Below, piece after piece: positions 1-11,038 of a DNA stretch of 64,000 nt. The notes beneath the pieces were generated by a model. It did no database searches, was not told the origin of the DNA, and saw only the letters and a list, made by a program, of their open reading frames with translations. Position 1 is the first letter of the stretch. The number at the start of each line of letters is the position of its first letter. Location of the stretch: contig NZ_AP018694.1 of assembly GCF_009689585.1 (NCBI RefSeq), positions 1,875,001 to 1,939,000 of the forward strand, written 5' to 3'. This DNA comes from Aquipluma nitroreducens (GTDB taxonomy: Bacteria > Bacteroidota > Bacteroidia > Bacteroidales > Prolixibacteraceae). The position numbers and the translations under genes are program-made.

Positions 1-283
1 CAACATTGCCGAAACAATATTGGTTTAGGCTGTTCCCTTTTCGCTCGCCACTACTTGGGGAATCACTTTTGTTTTCTTTTCCTCCGCTTACTTAGATGTT
101 TCAGTTCGGCGGGTTGACCTCCGACATAATCGGATACCTGTTACCAGGTGGGTTGTCCCATTCGGATATTTACGGATCAAAGGTTATTTGCACCTCCCCG
201 CAACTTTTCGCAGCTTATCACGTCCTTCTTCGTCTCTGAGAGCCAAGGCATCCTCCGTACGCCCTTACTAACTTTCTTCTATA
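1..283 (-). rRNA. 23S ribosomal RNA, 5' end only (runs off the window)
   Basis: Read on the minus strand, this contains the conserved start of bacterial 23S rRNA, including GGATGCCTTGG and the following GACGAAGAAGGACGTG block. It follows 16S, tRNA-Ile and tRNA-Ala in the usual order, so it belongs to the same operon. The exact 5' end is an estimate from the position of the GGATGCC block. The rest of the gene lies before base 1. Confidence 0.93.
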
Positions 284-660
284 ATTATACTTACAGGTTA
301 ATCTGTATTTTACTTCTATTTATTTTTCCCAATATGTCAAAGAACTTTATAACTCGTCTTTTCTCTTCCAGAAAAACCGAACCGGTATTCCTTTCTGATT
401 CCAGATTGTGTGAGTTAAACGTGGATATTTTATGGACTCGAACCACTTTTATATGCGCCACCGCATATCCTTGTTTCAAAGTTTCGGGTTGCGAGTTACA
501 GGTTACGGGTTATTTTACCCTTGACCCTGACTCTATGCCCTTTGCCTCTTCAATAATTTGTTTGAACGTGTGTTGTTTCTCTTCGTCTTTTGATCTTCTT
601 ATTCTCCGTACTCTTAACTTAGGTACTCATGTACTTTGTCGCTTTGGTACTTCTTTTCAG
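284..660 (-). other. rRNA internal transcribed spacer between tRNA-Ala and 23S
   Basis: This 377-base stretch lies inside the rRNA transcript, between tRNA-Ala and 23S. It is AT-rich on the whole. It should hold the RNase III processing stem for 23S, but I did not identify the stem partners. No gene is visible; open frames here are fortuitous. Confidence 0.7.
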
Positions 661-734
661 TGGAGAATAAGGGAGTCGAACCCTTGACCCTCTGCGTGCA
701 AGGCAGATGCTCTAGCCAACTGAGCTAATCCCCC
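661..734 (-). tRNA. tRNA-Ala (anticodon TGC)
   Basis: The minus strand starts with GGGGGAT and ends with ATTCTCC plus discriminator A, giving a 7-bp acceptor stem with two G-U pairs. The D arm starts with AGCTCAGTTGG, the anticodon loop reads CTTGCAC with TGC as anticodon, and the T loop has TTCGACT. No CCA is encoded. It lies in the 16S-23S spacer, as is usual for tRNA-Ala(TGC). Confidence 0.97.
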
Positions 735-844
735 GGTTGTGAAGATTAGAAGATTAGAATCCTGAAGATTAGAATGTAATCATTAGCATTGCTGCTTCAT
801 TTTTTATTCTAACATTCTACCACTCTAATATTCTGATATTCCTG

Positions 845-918
845 TAGTCCCGCCCAGATTTGAACTGGGGACCCCTACATTATCAGTGTAGTGCTCTAAC
901 CAACTGAGCTACGAGACT
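845..918 (-). tRNA. tRNA-Ile (anticodon GAT)
   Basis: The minus strand has a seven-base acceptor stem AGTCTCG/CGGGACT with discriminator A, a D arm with AGCTCAGTTGG, the anticodon GAT in a CTGATAA loop, and a T loop TTCAAAT. No CCA is encoded. It pairs with tRNA-Ala in the 16S-23S spacer, in the order usual for Bacteroidota and many other bacteria. Confidence 0.97.
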
Positions 919-1116
919 GTTATTTTCAAGATTTTAGATTTTAGACTTCAGATTTTAGACTCTTTTCAGATTGTTTAGATCCACTGCTTCGGTCTTCTGT
1001 CTTCGGTCTTCTATCTTATTCCCAAAACTTCAATCTCTCTACAATATTTTTAAAAAGGAAAAGGAAAACAATTCTTATCGGCAATTAATTAATCTTCGTC
1101 TTGTCAATAGAGCTCC

Positions 1117-2638
<1,522 letters not shown>

Positions 2639-2886
2639 TATAAAAGTTAAATATTTTCCTCGCTCTGACGTAACTCAATTTCTATTCTTGCGTCTCTTCC
2701 TTGTTTTTCCTTTTCCCAATATTTTCAATGAACTCTCTGCCCTTAGGCTATCGTTTCCCCCATCCTTAATACTACCTCTTGCGAAGCGTCCTCCAAATGA
2801 GAAAATCAATGCTGTGTTATTAGAACTCTTTTTGTTTTCGCTTTCCACATTTACTGATCAATTCTCAGCGGCGTTTCAGCGGGGTG

Positions 2887-2917
2887 CAAAGTTATGAAGC
2901 TTTTTTAAACTACCAAA
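2887..2917 (-). promoter_or_regulatory. rRNA promoter P4 (closest to 16S)
   Basis: On the minus strand, TTTG (2914-2917), a 19-base spacer and TAACTTTG (2887-2894) match the Bacteroidota consensus TTTG-N19-TAnnTTTG exactly. The base after the -7 box and those following read CACCCCGCT, close to the CAGCCGCT seen at the three upstream copies. It lies about 250 bases before mature 16S. Confidence 0.8.
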
Positions 2918-3089
2918 AGTATTTTAATCTTTTTCTTGTTTTTTTCTTCTCCGTTTCGTTGCCTGCTTTGGTTTAACCTCTTTACTTAATCTATCTTTCT
3001 TTACTATTAAACCATCCGGATAACCGGCCTGCAAACTCTAAACCTTTACTCCCATTTGTGTCAGTGAACTCTTTTTATTTTAGCGGCTG

Positions 3090-3120
3090 CAAAGGTAAAA
3101 TTTACTTTTAATATTCCAAA
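3090..3120 (-). promoter_or_regulatory. rRNA promoter P3
   Basis: The minus strand carries TTTG (3117-3120), an exact 19-base spacer and TACCTTTG (3090-3097). The box is followed by CAGCCGCTAAA, nearly identical to P1 and P2. The shared discriminator and start region suggests common growth-rate or ppGpp-type control, which is an inference. Confidence 0.82.
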
Positions 3121-3221
3121 CAATATCCTAAAGTTTATTCGAAATAATTTTCAGTACCTTTTCTGCCTTTTCAATCATTAATTACCGTTACCGGCAATCA
3201 GCTTTCCGTTAAAAGCGGCTG

Positions 3222-3253
3222 CAAAGAAATACCTTTTATCTGAACCTTCCAAA
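3222..3253 (-). promoter_or_regulatory. rRNA promoter P2
   Basis: The minus strand carries TTTG (3250-3253), a 20-base spacer and TTTCTTTG (3222-3229), followed by CAGCCGCT. The second base of the -7 box (T for A) and the spacer length deviate from consensus, so this is probably the weakest of the four copies. Confidence 0.65.
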
Positions 3254-3357
3254 TCTTTCTTAACTTATTTTTTAATTCAGATCAAATTCCTTATAACCAA
3301 CTACTTAAAGAACTTTTGCCTCACATTCTACATTGCTGCTTTTCTGTTTAGCGGCTG

Positions 3358-3388
3358 CAAAGATAGACCCCTTTTCTTCATTTCCAAA
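3358..3388 (-). promoter_or_regulatory. rRNA promoter P1 (most distal)
   Basis: The minus strand carries TTTG (3385-3388), a 19-base spacer and TATCTTTG (3358-3365), an exact consensus match. It is followed by CAGCCGCTAAA. It lies about 720 bases upstream of mature 16S. Confidence 0.8.
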
Positions 3389-4066
3389 CACCATACAAAC
3401 CTTTTTTTAAACTAATTTATACTGCATATTCTCTCTTTCTGTAGATCAGACTGTTATAAAACATGAAGACACAAACTCTTTCAACTAGAAACTGGCACTA
3501 AGCTCTGGAAAGAGCTATTTGCTTAGCTCAAATGAGACTTTCTATGACACTACCCATATTGAAAAAACGAACCGTAGTATTTCAATTCCTATTCAATTCA
3601 TGAGAACAATCCGATGTAAGTAATAAGTTGTGAGTTATAAGTTGTACTTTGATTATTGGTTATCTGAACTTACGAGGGTATAAATTTTCATGAAAGAGTT
3701 TTGGCACATGAAAAAATCCTATCATTTGGTAGGAAACCCAGGAAGCACGTACAAAACATGTTGCACGGCACAAAAGCAACAACAGCAAGGGTTTAAAAGG
3801 TATTAATATTGGCTTAATCTACGTTTTGGTAGGAAGAAGGGCAAGAAAGTCTACAAGTATCGGGTGACAGTTGCCGGAGAACGAAAAAAGAGAATCGGGA
3901 AGCTTTCGCACTAAATTGATAGTGTTATCTTTACTGATCATTGGAGCAAATTGAGAACTAAAATACTGGGTAAACAGAACAATTCTCTGTCAATCTAGAA
4001 TGCTGCAGAAATGAAGAAGTAGGCATAAAAACGATTGCCATGCGATAATTAACGACTATTTGAAAG
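3389..4066. other. Gene-poor stretch upstream of the rRNA promoters, possible gene remnant
   Basis: No convincing gene. A lysine/arginine-rich reading frame on the plus strand at about 3830-3914 ends in GERKKRIGKLSH and a stop. It looks like the tail of a decayed gene, but I cannot name the family. No tRNA or strong terminator was seen. Confidence 0.4.
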
Positions 4067-4794
4067 TTATTCTGATAAGTATTTCTCAATCAACCGATAA
4101 CTTTTAGTGTCAATTTCCATTTTAGAAATTCTTATCCAGTCAAATTCCTTTTGTTCTATCAAATCAATTATTCTCCGTACATGATCTTCACTCGTCTTAC
4201 ATCCAAAAGTCACTTTTATTATTGATCTGGCCGGTATTGTCTGAAGTTCATCAGGATTTCCTCCCAAAATGATTCTTTTTTCTTTCTCATACTTCCAATC
4301 CTTACTCTTTGTTAAGACCATGTGATCTACAGCCCGATTCTTATATCTTGAAAAATTCAAGGGTTTAGATTTCTGGCATATTTGACATTAGAGATTAAGC
4401 TATTTTTATTAAATGTATCCGATAATACTTTTTGATCAAATTGAATACAAAGACCACTATGGCATAGCGAATAATGGCTCCACATGAGTATATTGGAATT
4501 AGTAAAGCTAAAACAACAAATTTTTGTTTCTCTCTTTAAGGATTGAAATTGATCAATCAAATTTACAACAAAGTCCTCCTTCTCTTTTTCGAAAATAGCT
4601 AGTTGCCTTTTAATTCTAGTATTATCATTAGTATTCCTTTTTATGATCTCTTTAAAGTACTTCTTTGAAATATCATATTCGACTAATCCATCATGAAATT
4701 CAAAAGGGTCATTAAAACTGCTTGGAGATGAGAATTTCAATGTATTCTGTCCTATAATCGCTTCAGCTCCAATAAAATCGACATACTTATACAT
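4067..4794 (-). pseudogene. DUF2971-family protein gene broken by a frameshift
   Basis: Two minus-strand frames together make one DUF2971-like protein. The upstream part starts MYKYVDFIGAEAII (ATG at 4794; an in-frame upstream start at 4827 is less likely). It carries the family features LKFSSPSSFNDPFEF and MWSHYS..HSGLCIQFD and stops at 4357. The downstream part continues from 4360 with KSKDWKYEKEKRII, the family's usual next motif. Adding one base near 4357-4360 would join ...ARNLNP to LNFSRYKNRAV. The function of DUF2971 is poorly known. It could be a true pseudogene or a sequencing error. Confidence 0.7.
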
Positions 4795-4899
4795 CACTAG
4801 CGATTTGTATTTACAGCAATTGTACAAATTTTATGCTTACTTCAATCAAAAAAGAATAAAAGATTTGAACAACAGGCGGTTGAAAGTGGCTGGCATATT

Positions 4900-4934
4900 A
4901 AAACCTAACAGGTCTCGGAGACCTGTTAGGTTTT
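4900..4934. repeat. Perfect 17-bp palindrome with a single-base centre
   Basis: Arms at 4900-4916 and 4918-4934 are exact reverse complements around one G (AACCTAACAGGTCTC on the left). It lies in the gap downstream of the acetyltransferase at 5070 and upstream of the broken DUF2971 gene. It may be a terminator-like or mobile repetitive palindrome. Confidence 0.8.
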
Positions 4935-4956
4935 GGGAGAGATGTGCAACAAATGT

Positions 4957-5068
4957 CCGTCACATGAATGTGACGGCAAAAGATAGCAGCTATTCAAGCT
5001 AATATTTTGCTGATTAACAGCACATTTATCCTTTAGCATTGGCTTCAGCCAACGGATACTAATATCCG
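4957..5068. repeat. Three further short hairpins next to the palindrome
   Basis: CCGTCACAT (4957-4965) pairs with ATGTGACGG (4968-4976). TTGGCT (5039-5044) pairs with AGCCAA (5047-5052). CGGATA (5053-5058) pairs with TATCCG (5063-5068), ending two bases before the stop of the acetyltransferase gene. The last one may act as its transcription terminator. The cluster as a whole is unexplained. Confidence 0.6.
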
Positions 5069-5069
5069 A

Positions 5070-5537
5070 TTATAGCTTTTTCTCCCAGAACATCATTCTG
5101 GGCACACAATCGGTGAAACCCATTTTTTTGTAGAGCGATTTGGCAGTGAGATTGTCTTCGCGTACTTCAAGATTGACGCGACAAAAACCATTTTGAGAAG
5201 CATAATTGATGATTCCGCGCAATAAAAAATGGCCGGCACCTATGTTACGGCATTCGGGTGCGACAATAAAATCATGGATATTTATGAGTGGCTTAGCCTG
5301 AAATGTGGAGAAATTGACGTTACAATTGGCCAAGCCGGCAAACTGATCGTCGGCCATTACAAAGAACCCAAGAAATCCGGAGTGTTTTTTTAATCCTGAA
5401 ATGATTTGAGTTCCCAATCCTGTGGGCATGGGCCGGTTATTTCCCATGGGATCTTTCATGTAATCGTTGAGCAGTTTGACCACCTGGGTGCAATGCAACT
5501 GGTTTTGTAGATCGACTTGAATGATTGAGAGTTCCAT
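5070..5537 (-). CDS. GNAT family N-acetyltransferase
   Basis: A 155-aa protein with the GNAT fold. The acetyl-CoA loop is visible as VAPECRNIGAGHFLL (about residues 92-106), followed by the family's usual VNLEVREDNLTAKSLYKKMGF near the C terminus, where the tyrosine and the strand after it close the cofactor site. Residues 1-60 form the variable substrate side. The substrate cannot be told from sequence. It stands alone between a hairpin cluster and a regulator remnant. Confidence 0.85.
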   Translation of the reverse strand: MELSIIQVDLQNQLHCTQVVKLLNDYMKDPMGNNRPMPTGLGTQIISGLKKHSGFLGFFVMADDQFAGLANCNVNFSTFQAKPLINIHDFIVAPECRNIGAGHFLLRGIINYASQNGFCRVNLEVREDNLTAKSLYKKMGFTDCVPRMMFWEKKL

Positions 5538-5718
5538 AGAAAATAGATTTGCTGTTCAATTATTTACAATTTACGATTTCTTTCAGAAAAAATACCACCA
5601 AGACTCAAAGACACTGCGTTTCACTAAGCGTGCTTATTTAGCCATCCAACCCCTTGATCGGAGCATTCTCAGGCCTTCCTTGTTAGAGAGGGTTTTGTTA
5701 AGTTCAGACCTTAAAACG

Positions 5719-6054
5719 TCATGAAGCAATGTCGTATTTTTTTAAGCGGATGCCAAGCATTCGCTCGGTTACTTTCAACGCGTCGGCAGTCTTGGCAATA
5801 TTTCCTTTCGAGCTAACCAAGGCCTCGCGAATAATCTGCTTTTCAATCTGTTCAACAGTGTCGGTCAAACCTACGGAAACTTTTGTATTGGTAGAATCGG
5901 CAGCTAGCAAAGATAGTGGCAGATCATAACAGTGCATCACATTATCTTTGCACAATATACAAGCCCGTTCGATGCAATTCTCCAACTCGCGAATATTTCC
6001 AGGCCCGAAATCCTTTTGATAATGAATAACCATAACGACAAACACTTTGAACAA
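5719..6054 (-). pseudogene. C-terminal remnant of a sigma-54-dependent (NifA-type) activator
   Basis: The 111-aa frame carries the end of an AAA+ activator domain (GPGNIRELENCIERACILC) and a Fis-type HTH (IAKTADALKVTERMLGIRLKKYDI). The latter closely resembles NifA C termini. The receiver or GAF domain and nearly the whole ATPase, including Walker A and the GAFTGA loop, are missing; intact proteins are about 450-550 aa. The first residues up to PGN do not resemble the family, as if an internal deletion joined unrelated sequence. A short frame starting MTTEQMLL just upstream in another phase may be the old N terminus. It is not expected to activate transcription. Confidence 0.75.
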
Positions 6055-6200
6055 ATATCGCCATTAACATTTTCATTTTCATTCAATAGCATTTGTTCTG
6101 TCGTCATTTTAATGAATTATTAACAGCTTTAAGTATCCTTGTTCGTTGTTAAAGAATCATAACGTTGATTACAAATGGATTAAAGCAAAAAATTTTCTTA

Positions 6201-6208
6201 TACATTTG
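6201..6208 (+). promoter_or_regulatory. -7 promoter box upstream of the DUF4056 gene
   Basis: TACATTTG matches the Bacteroidota -7 consensus TAnnTTTG, 22 bases before the ATG at 6230. No TTTG lies at the expected -33 position (GATT there), so only half of the promoter is supported. Confidence 0.5.
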
Positions 6209-6229
6209 CACCTTCCTTAGTTTTGTGCC

Positions 6230-7315
6230 ATGAAAACAATTCGAAACCTGTTACTTCTTACGGTAATCTATTTCTTTGCTATTAACGCATACGCAAAGGC
6301 TCCAATATTTCCGGATAAACTTCCTGATCCAAAGCCTCACCGCATAATCAGAACTTGTTGTTCGTTTGGTACCGAAATGCAGCTTTTTGCCATTCCTGGA
6401 ATTAAACTGACCGAAACAACAAGCCTTGATAAAATTGGACCGCATCATTACCTGGGCGATGCCAGTGAAGAAAACGGTATTATTTATTCGCGGCGAGGTG
6501 GGTTTATTGATATGGCGCATTTACGCGACCAATCGGACTGGACAGCCTACCTTTACACTCAGATACTTGAACATAAAAAGAAAGGAAGTTTGTCCATTAT
6601 CCTGGGTCGTGAGGGAGGCGAAAAAACACTAAATGTCTCTATTCCAACAAACCTGAATAACCAGGATCTCATTAACCTTGCCGGAAAAATTGCTTACGAT
6701 TTATCGGTGTGGCATGAGATTGCCACCTGGTTTGGAGCTTCAAGTATTCCGTTTGTGCCTGAACGATATTCAAGTTTCTCGATTGAAGATCCCTATTCCA
6801 ATTTGCTGGGCGCCACTATCGGAATTCAGGCTTTACAAAGCGAATTACCATACGAACAAGCTGTAACGCAAATAATTAATAAATACCTGAAAGATTTGGA
6901 CGCGGTTTCGAATGAAGCTGAAACTTATCTGGCGATGGAAGCCGTTCGTGATGTCTGGTGGACGCGCGACAAAAAACTGCCTAGCAGTAAAGTGCTGTTA
7001 CAACGTCAACTTCAGGTTTATCCTTGCCTGAAACCTTGGTTGGTGCCAGGCTGGAGCACTGCAAATCAAACCCCTCTTGAATTAAGTGTTCCTGAATTGG
7101 CTTCAAATGGACAAGACCTCAATCAGTTTTATCAGTTGGAATTTAAACTAAACTATAAATTCCCTTTTCATAAAATGTTTCCGGAACGTAAAGAAAGAAA
7201 CATCACTCAAAACGATTTCAACCGAATGATTGCACAAGTTGCCAATGAGCTAACAAGAAAAGAAAACCGATCGCTGGATCGAAAAGATAAAATCAAATAC
7301 TCGGCTGCAAACTAA
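6230..7315 (+). CDS. Exported DUF4056-family protein
   Basis: A 361-aa protein with a typical signal peptide (MKTIRNLLLLTVIYFFAINAYA) and therefore a periplasmic or outer-membrane product. The mature part has features I associate with DUF4056: a Cys pair (RTCCSFG), a GGFIDMAHLRDQSDW block and an HEIATWFG segment whose His and Glu could bind metal, followed by EDPYSNLLGA. The function of the family is not established. A possible metal-dependent hydrolase activity is only inference from the conserved His/Glu/Asp. It has its own promoter box and no obvious operon partners. Confidence 0.75.
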   Translation: MKTIRNLLLLTVIYFFAINAYAKAPIFPDKLPDPKPHRIIRTCCSFGTEMQLFAIPGIKLTETTSLDKIGPHHYLGDASEENGIIYSRRGGFIDMAHLRDQSDWTAYLYTQILEHKKKGSLSIILGREGGEKTLNVSIPTNLNNQDLINLAGKIAYDLSVWHEIATWFGASSIPFVPERYSSFSIEDPYSNLLGATIGIQALQSELPYEQAVTQIINKYLKDLDAVSNEAETYLAMEAVRDVWWTRDKKLPSSKVLLQRQLQVYPCLKPWLVPGWSTANQTPLELSVPELASNGQDLNQFYQLEFKLNYKFPFHKMFPERKERNITQNDFNRMIAQVANELTRKENRSLDRKDKIKYSAAN

Positions 7316-7515
7316 AGAAATATGAATATCCTTACCTAAGGAGATTTTGCTCTGGAAAAACCGATATTCAATTATCATTTATTGTTCATTTGTAGTCATT
7401 TGAGCTACAATTAATGACTACTAACGACCATCTAATGACTCCATTTTGAATTTAGGCATGGTATCGGATACTCATTAAAAGAAATACCCAAACGCTCGAT
7501 TTAATTCGGCCACGA

Positions 7516-9000
7516 TTAACTTCCATCGAACCAGTCTTTTCCCGGATCAGATTTTTTGTTTCGCTGTATACGAGCCTGAAGTTCAAACGTACGCAAGCGA
7601 TCTTTATACAAATTGTGGATATTCATTTTTGCAAGATCCAGCGAAGCATCAGTATTATCGTCCCACCTCCGGCACAAATAAACGGGTTGATAAATCCTTC
7701 CGATTTTATATTTTCCTGAAATGGCCAATCCAAGCGCATAATCTTCGCCATAACTCGTATTCGGGACACGAATTTCGCGCAGTATAGGTGTATAAAAAGC
7801 ACGGGGTGTGCCAAGTCCATTGATTCGCAGCGCATTATTCGGCCCATTGTCGTCGGTCCATTCGCGGTGATCGATTACTCCTGGTGGAATTTCTTCGAGA
7901 TTAAAATTGGTCATCCGATAACTACCAATCACCATGGCACAATTATCTTCGTAAAACTTATCGACCATGATTTGAAGCGTGTTTTCATCGAGATACAAAT
8001 CATCGCTATCGAGCTGGACTGTAAATTTCCCACAAGCGGGGTGAAATACGGCTTCGTTCCAGCAACCTCCAATTCCCAAATCTTTTCGTTCAGGAATAAG
8101 GTGTATAAGCTTTCCCTGCCGGGCATATTCGCGCAATATTTCTGAAGTTCCGTCGGTCGAATAATTATCGACAACAATCAAGTTAACGTGGAAAGAAGTT
8201 TTCTGTATAAGGACAGAAACAATGGCATCGCGGATTGTTTTTACCCTATTGCGAACCGGAATTACAACAGTTGCTTCGGTTTCAAATTGCTCAGAAAAGA
8301 TAGTCTCCGGGAATGGGGCAAGCAACAGAGCCCCAATTTCTCTTAAATGAGAGGTACAAACCTGCTCCATCTCCAACTGGCGTTCGCGGGCAGTGGCTTT
8401 CACATAATCAAATTGCTTTTCGCCTGACGAACGAGTATCTGATTCTACTTTAGTAAACAAGAATTCAGGAACATGGATCAACTCTCCCATCCGGCTGGCG
8501 CGTAAGCGAAGTGCATAACATCCGGCATATTTGAGTGTTTCGTAGTTTTCGTACCTGAAAGCTTTTAAAACTTCAGATCTGAAAAACCTTACCGGTCCAA
8601 AATTAAAATCATCGCGCAAACTACCCGGCTGATAATCAATTAAAGGATAAGGCGAAAGTACTCCATCCTTCAATTCCATATAATCGGCATAAACCATTGG
8701 TGCATCAGTATATTCAGCTACCTGCAACAATCGCTCGATTGCCCCTGAGCCAATTTCAGTCGGTGAATCGCCAAGAGCAAGCAACGCAAAATCAGCCCGA
8801 AGCAATTTGGCAATCAGCCGGATTGTTGAACAGGAGCCATTCTCTTCTACAATCACCACCTCGCAGTTATTCAATTGAACCTGATCGGGAGCGAGAATAT
8901 ATATTTGATTCACCAGTAATGAATCCCGGCATTGATCAATTTGTTTTTGACTGGAAAACTGATCTGTAAAAATAAAAAAACAGTCAACTTTTGGATTCAT
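7516..9000 (-). CDS. Family 2 glycosyltransferase with an extra N-terminal domain
   Basis: A 494-aa cytosolic protein. From about residue 228 it is a GT-A family 2 glycosyltransferase: [20 protein letters not shown] at the start of the fold, [13 protein letters not shown], and the metal- and nucleotide-sugar-binding LDSDDL near residue 310. The N-terminal 220 residues contain a diverged second GT2-like region ([35 protein letters not shown]) that lacks a clear DxD. No membrane segment is visible. It probably glycosylates a surface polysaccharide or glycan, but donor and acceptor are unknown. It ends 14 bases upstream (in map terms) of the GHL10 gene, which is on the same strand, so the order of transcription is GHL10 then glycosyltransferase. 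Confidence 0.85.
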   Translation of the reverse strand: MNPKVDCFFIFTDQFSSQKQIDQCRDSLLVNQIYILAPDQVQLNNCEVVIVEENGSCSTIRLIAKLLRADFALLALGDSPTEIGSGAIERLLQVAEYTDAPMVYADYMELKDGVLSPYPLIDYQPGSLRDDFNFGPVRFFRSEVLKAFRYENYETLKYAGCYALRLRASRMGELIHVPEFLFTKVESDTRSSGEKQFDYVKATARERQLEMEQVCTSHLREIGALLLAPFPETIFSEQFETEATVVIPVRNRVKTIRDAIVSVLIQKTSFHVNLIVVDNYSTDGTSEILREYARQGKLIHLIPERKDLGIGGCWNEAVFHPACGKFTVQLDSDDLYLDENTLQIMVDKFYEDNCAMVIGSYRMTNFNLEEIPPGVIDHREWTDDNGPNNALRINGLGTPRAFYTPILREIRVPNTSYGEDYALGLAISGKYKIGRIYQPVYLCRRWDDNTDASLDLAKMNIHNLYKDRLRTFELQARIQRNKKSDPGKDWFDGS

Positions 9001-9013
9001 AACCGATCTTACT

Positions 9014-10519
9014 TTATAGTTTAAGCACTTTCACTTTACTTATTTCGCTTTCGTTGTGAAGCCGATCAAGAGCAGATATGCGCACTTCATATTTTCTCTG
9101 TAATTTACGGGAATTTTGCTTAAATTTTATGCTTTTATGCTTCGTAATGGTAAAAATATTTTCGGGGTTCCTAACATCAAATTGCTGCCCAACCGGATTC
9201 AAGTAAACCACATAATTCGCGACTTTATCCATATCATTTTCTGTCTTTGAAGACTTCCACTTCAGCTTATGCCCTCTTTTTTTGAAATGCGTTGGAGACT
9301 CAGGCGCCTTTTTATCAATCCAAGGCATTTGTGGAACCAGAGCCGGAAACTTATACAAGTTATCGCGAAGATTTTGATCGAAACCAAATAAATCGCGTTT
9401 AAAGTGAACGCTGCTGTAAAAAGCACTTCCACCAAGCTGAGGAATCTGGCGAATAATCTGTATTTGCTTAACCAACTGATTCGGGTCTTTCCAATCCGGA
9501 ACGGTTGAATTGGCTTCAAGTTTATAAACTGCCTGACCAATATACATTGCCCTGCCATAAGTATGAGCCGCCCACCATTTGCTCAACGTCAGGAAATCGA
9601 CTGACGGATGACCAATCTGCCAATACAATTGAGGAAGACAATAATCAATCCACCCATTTTTCTGCCATTTCAAAATGTCGGCATACAAATGATCGTAGTT
9701 TGTTGTTCCTGCAGTAGTTTCTGATCCTTCCGGATCGTCAGCTTTATTTCTCCATACACCAAACGGACTGATACCAAATTTCACCCAAGGTTTGGTTTTT
9801 TTAATATTTTCTGAAAGCGTCTTTATTAAAATATCGACATTGTCGCGCCGCCAATTGGCTTTTTGATCGGCCTGAAAACCCCTATTAAATTGAGCGAATG
9901 AATTTTCGTCCGGGAAATCTTCCTTCAGCGGATAAGGATAAAAATAATCGTCAAAATGGATCGCATCCACATCGTATCGCGAAACAATGTCAATAACAAC
10001 TTTAACAACAAATTCCCGGGTTTGCGGCAATCCCGGATCAAAGTATAACTTGCCGCCATAGTTCACAATCCAGTCAGAATGTTTAAAGGCAATGTGGTTC
10101 GCTGCCAGCGGATCATTTATATTTTGTGCTACTCTGAACGGATTTAACCATGCATGAAACTCCATGTTACGCTTGTGACATTCATTAATCCAGAATTGAA
10201 GTGGATCGTAAAATGGATTTGGCGCTTTACCCTGAGTGCCGGTTAAATACTTAGACCAAGGTTCAAGGTCTGAATGATAAAAAGCATCGGCGGAAGGCCT
10301 GATTTGCATGATGATGGCATTCATTCCATTTTTAGAATGCATATTTAGAATGTCAATGACTTCCTTCATTTGTTGTTCAGTTGAAAGTCCAGGCTTTGAA
10401 GGCCAGTCGATGTTGTTCACCGTTGCCACCCAAACGGCTCTAAATTCTCGCTTAGGGGCTAATTGAGCACACAAATCAAATGATAAAAAGAAAAAGAAAA
10501 GAAAAAGAAACTTAAGCAT
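9014..10519 (-). CDS. Exported glycoside hydrolase-like protein (GHL10/DUF187 family)
   Basis: About 501 aa from the chosen ATG at 10519. That start gives a compact signal peptide ([19 protein letters not shown]); an in-frame start 17 codons upstream would spoil it. The mature protein is a TIM-barrel of the GHL10 family: [18 protein letters not shown], then [20 protein letters not shown] and [11 protein letters not shown]-terminal fibronectin-like part (about the last 90 residues) follows. Relatives are thought to act on peptidoglycan or glycosaminoglycan-like polymers. Asp residues in FDDYF are candidate catalytic residues by analogy. It is probably co-transcribed with the glycosyltransferase downstream. 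Confidence 0.85.
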   Translation of the reverse strand: MLKFLFLFFFFLSFDLCAQLAPKREFRAVWVATVNNIDWPSKPGLSTEQQMKEVIDILNMHSKNGMNAIIMQIRPSADAFYHSDLEPWSKYLTGTQGKAPNPFYDPLQFWINECHKRNMEFHAWLNPFRVAQNINDPLAANHIAFKHSDWIVNYGGKLYFDPGLPQTREFVVKVVIDIVSRYDVDAIHFDDYFYPYPLKEDFPDENSFAQFNRGFQADQKANWRRDNVDILIKTLSENIKKTKPWVKFGISPFGVWRNKADDPEGSETTAGTTNYDHLYADILKWQKNGWIDYCLPQLYWQIGHPSVDFLTLSKWWAAHTYGRAMYIGQAVYKLEANSTVPDWKDPNQLVKQIQIIRQIPQLGGSAFYSSVHFKRDLFGFDQNLRDNLYKFPALVPQMPWIDKKAPESPTHFKKRGHKLKWKSSKTENDMDKVANYVVYLNPVGQQFDVRNPENIFTITKHKSIKFKQNSRKLQRKYEVRISALDRLHNESEISKVKVLKL

Positions 10520-10944
10520 AGGAACTGAATTAAATGATACACAAAATACGGCTATCCTGAGAAATACCAACCAATTAGGAAGAAGTTTTTATTAAGACCA
10601 GACTGTTGAAAACAATTTTCAGGGAATTGCCATTTTTAACTATCTCAAGAATCACAAAACAGTAATGAATAAGCCAGTAAAACAAACAATACGGCCTAAA
10701 ACTTGCCTTAAGTCATGCCCCACGAACAGCCAATAAAATAGATATGTTACCTAAATAAAAAATCATCAAATATTCAGCTTTCAATGAATGGACATTTGGT
10801 ACTTTCTTATTTTTTTTAATACCTTTGACCCGTTCAGTAAACTGAATGTGTTCTTTTGACAAAAAGTATTTAAAAATATAATACACTTGGCGAACCAAAG
10901 TGCAACTTTAATGGTTACTTAGGTAGCTTCTACAAAGTTGGTTA

Positions 10945-11038
10945 CTTTGATAAGCTTATGGTTTATTAGGTTTAGTTGGTTTAGGTTAGTTTCCCGTCGT
11001 AACGGGTGAAAAGGCTGTCAGAGGACAGCCTTTTCTAT
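10945..11038 (+). ncRNA. Candidate small RNA ending in a strong terminator
   Basis: A G/T-rich leader (several GGTTTA-like repeats, 10965-10990) is followed by hairpin CCCGT/ACGGG (10993-11006) and then a 12-bp terminator hairpin with a T tract. TTACTTTG near 10936-10945, one mismatch from the -7 consensus, is a possible promoter. No open frame or neighbouring stop codon explains the terminator: the nearest gene on either side is over 400 bases away. Confidence 0.35.
11008..11035 (+). terminator. Rho-independent terminator, orphan
   Basis: A perfect 12-bp stem (11008-11019 with 11024-11035) around the loop AGAG contains GGCTGTC/GACAGCC and is followed by CTATTTTAAAA. It works on the plus strand. 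No annotated gene ends before it. Confidence 0.75.

Noticed and set aside
3830-3914. Ribosomal-protein or integrase fragment
   Set aside because: A Lys/Arg-rich tail alone is not enough to name a family.
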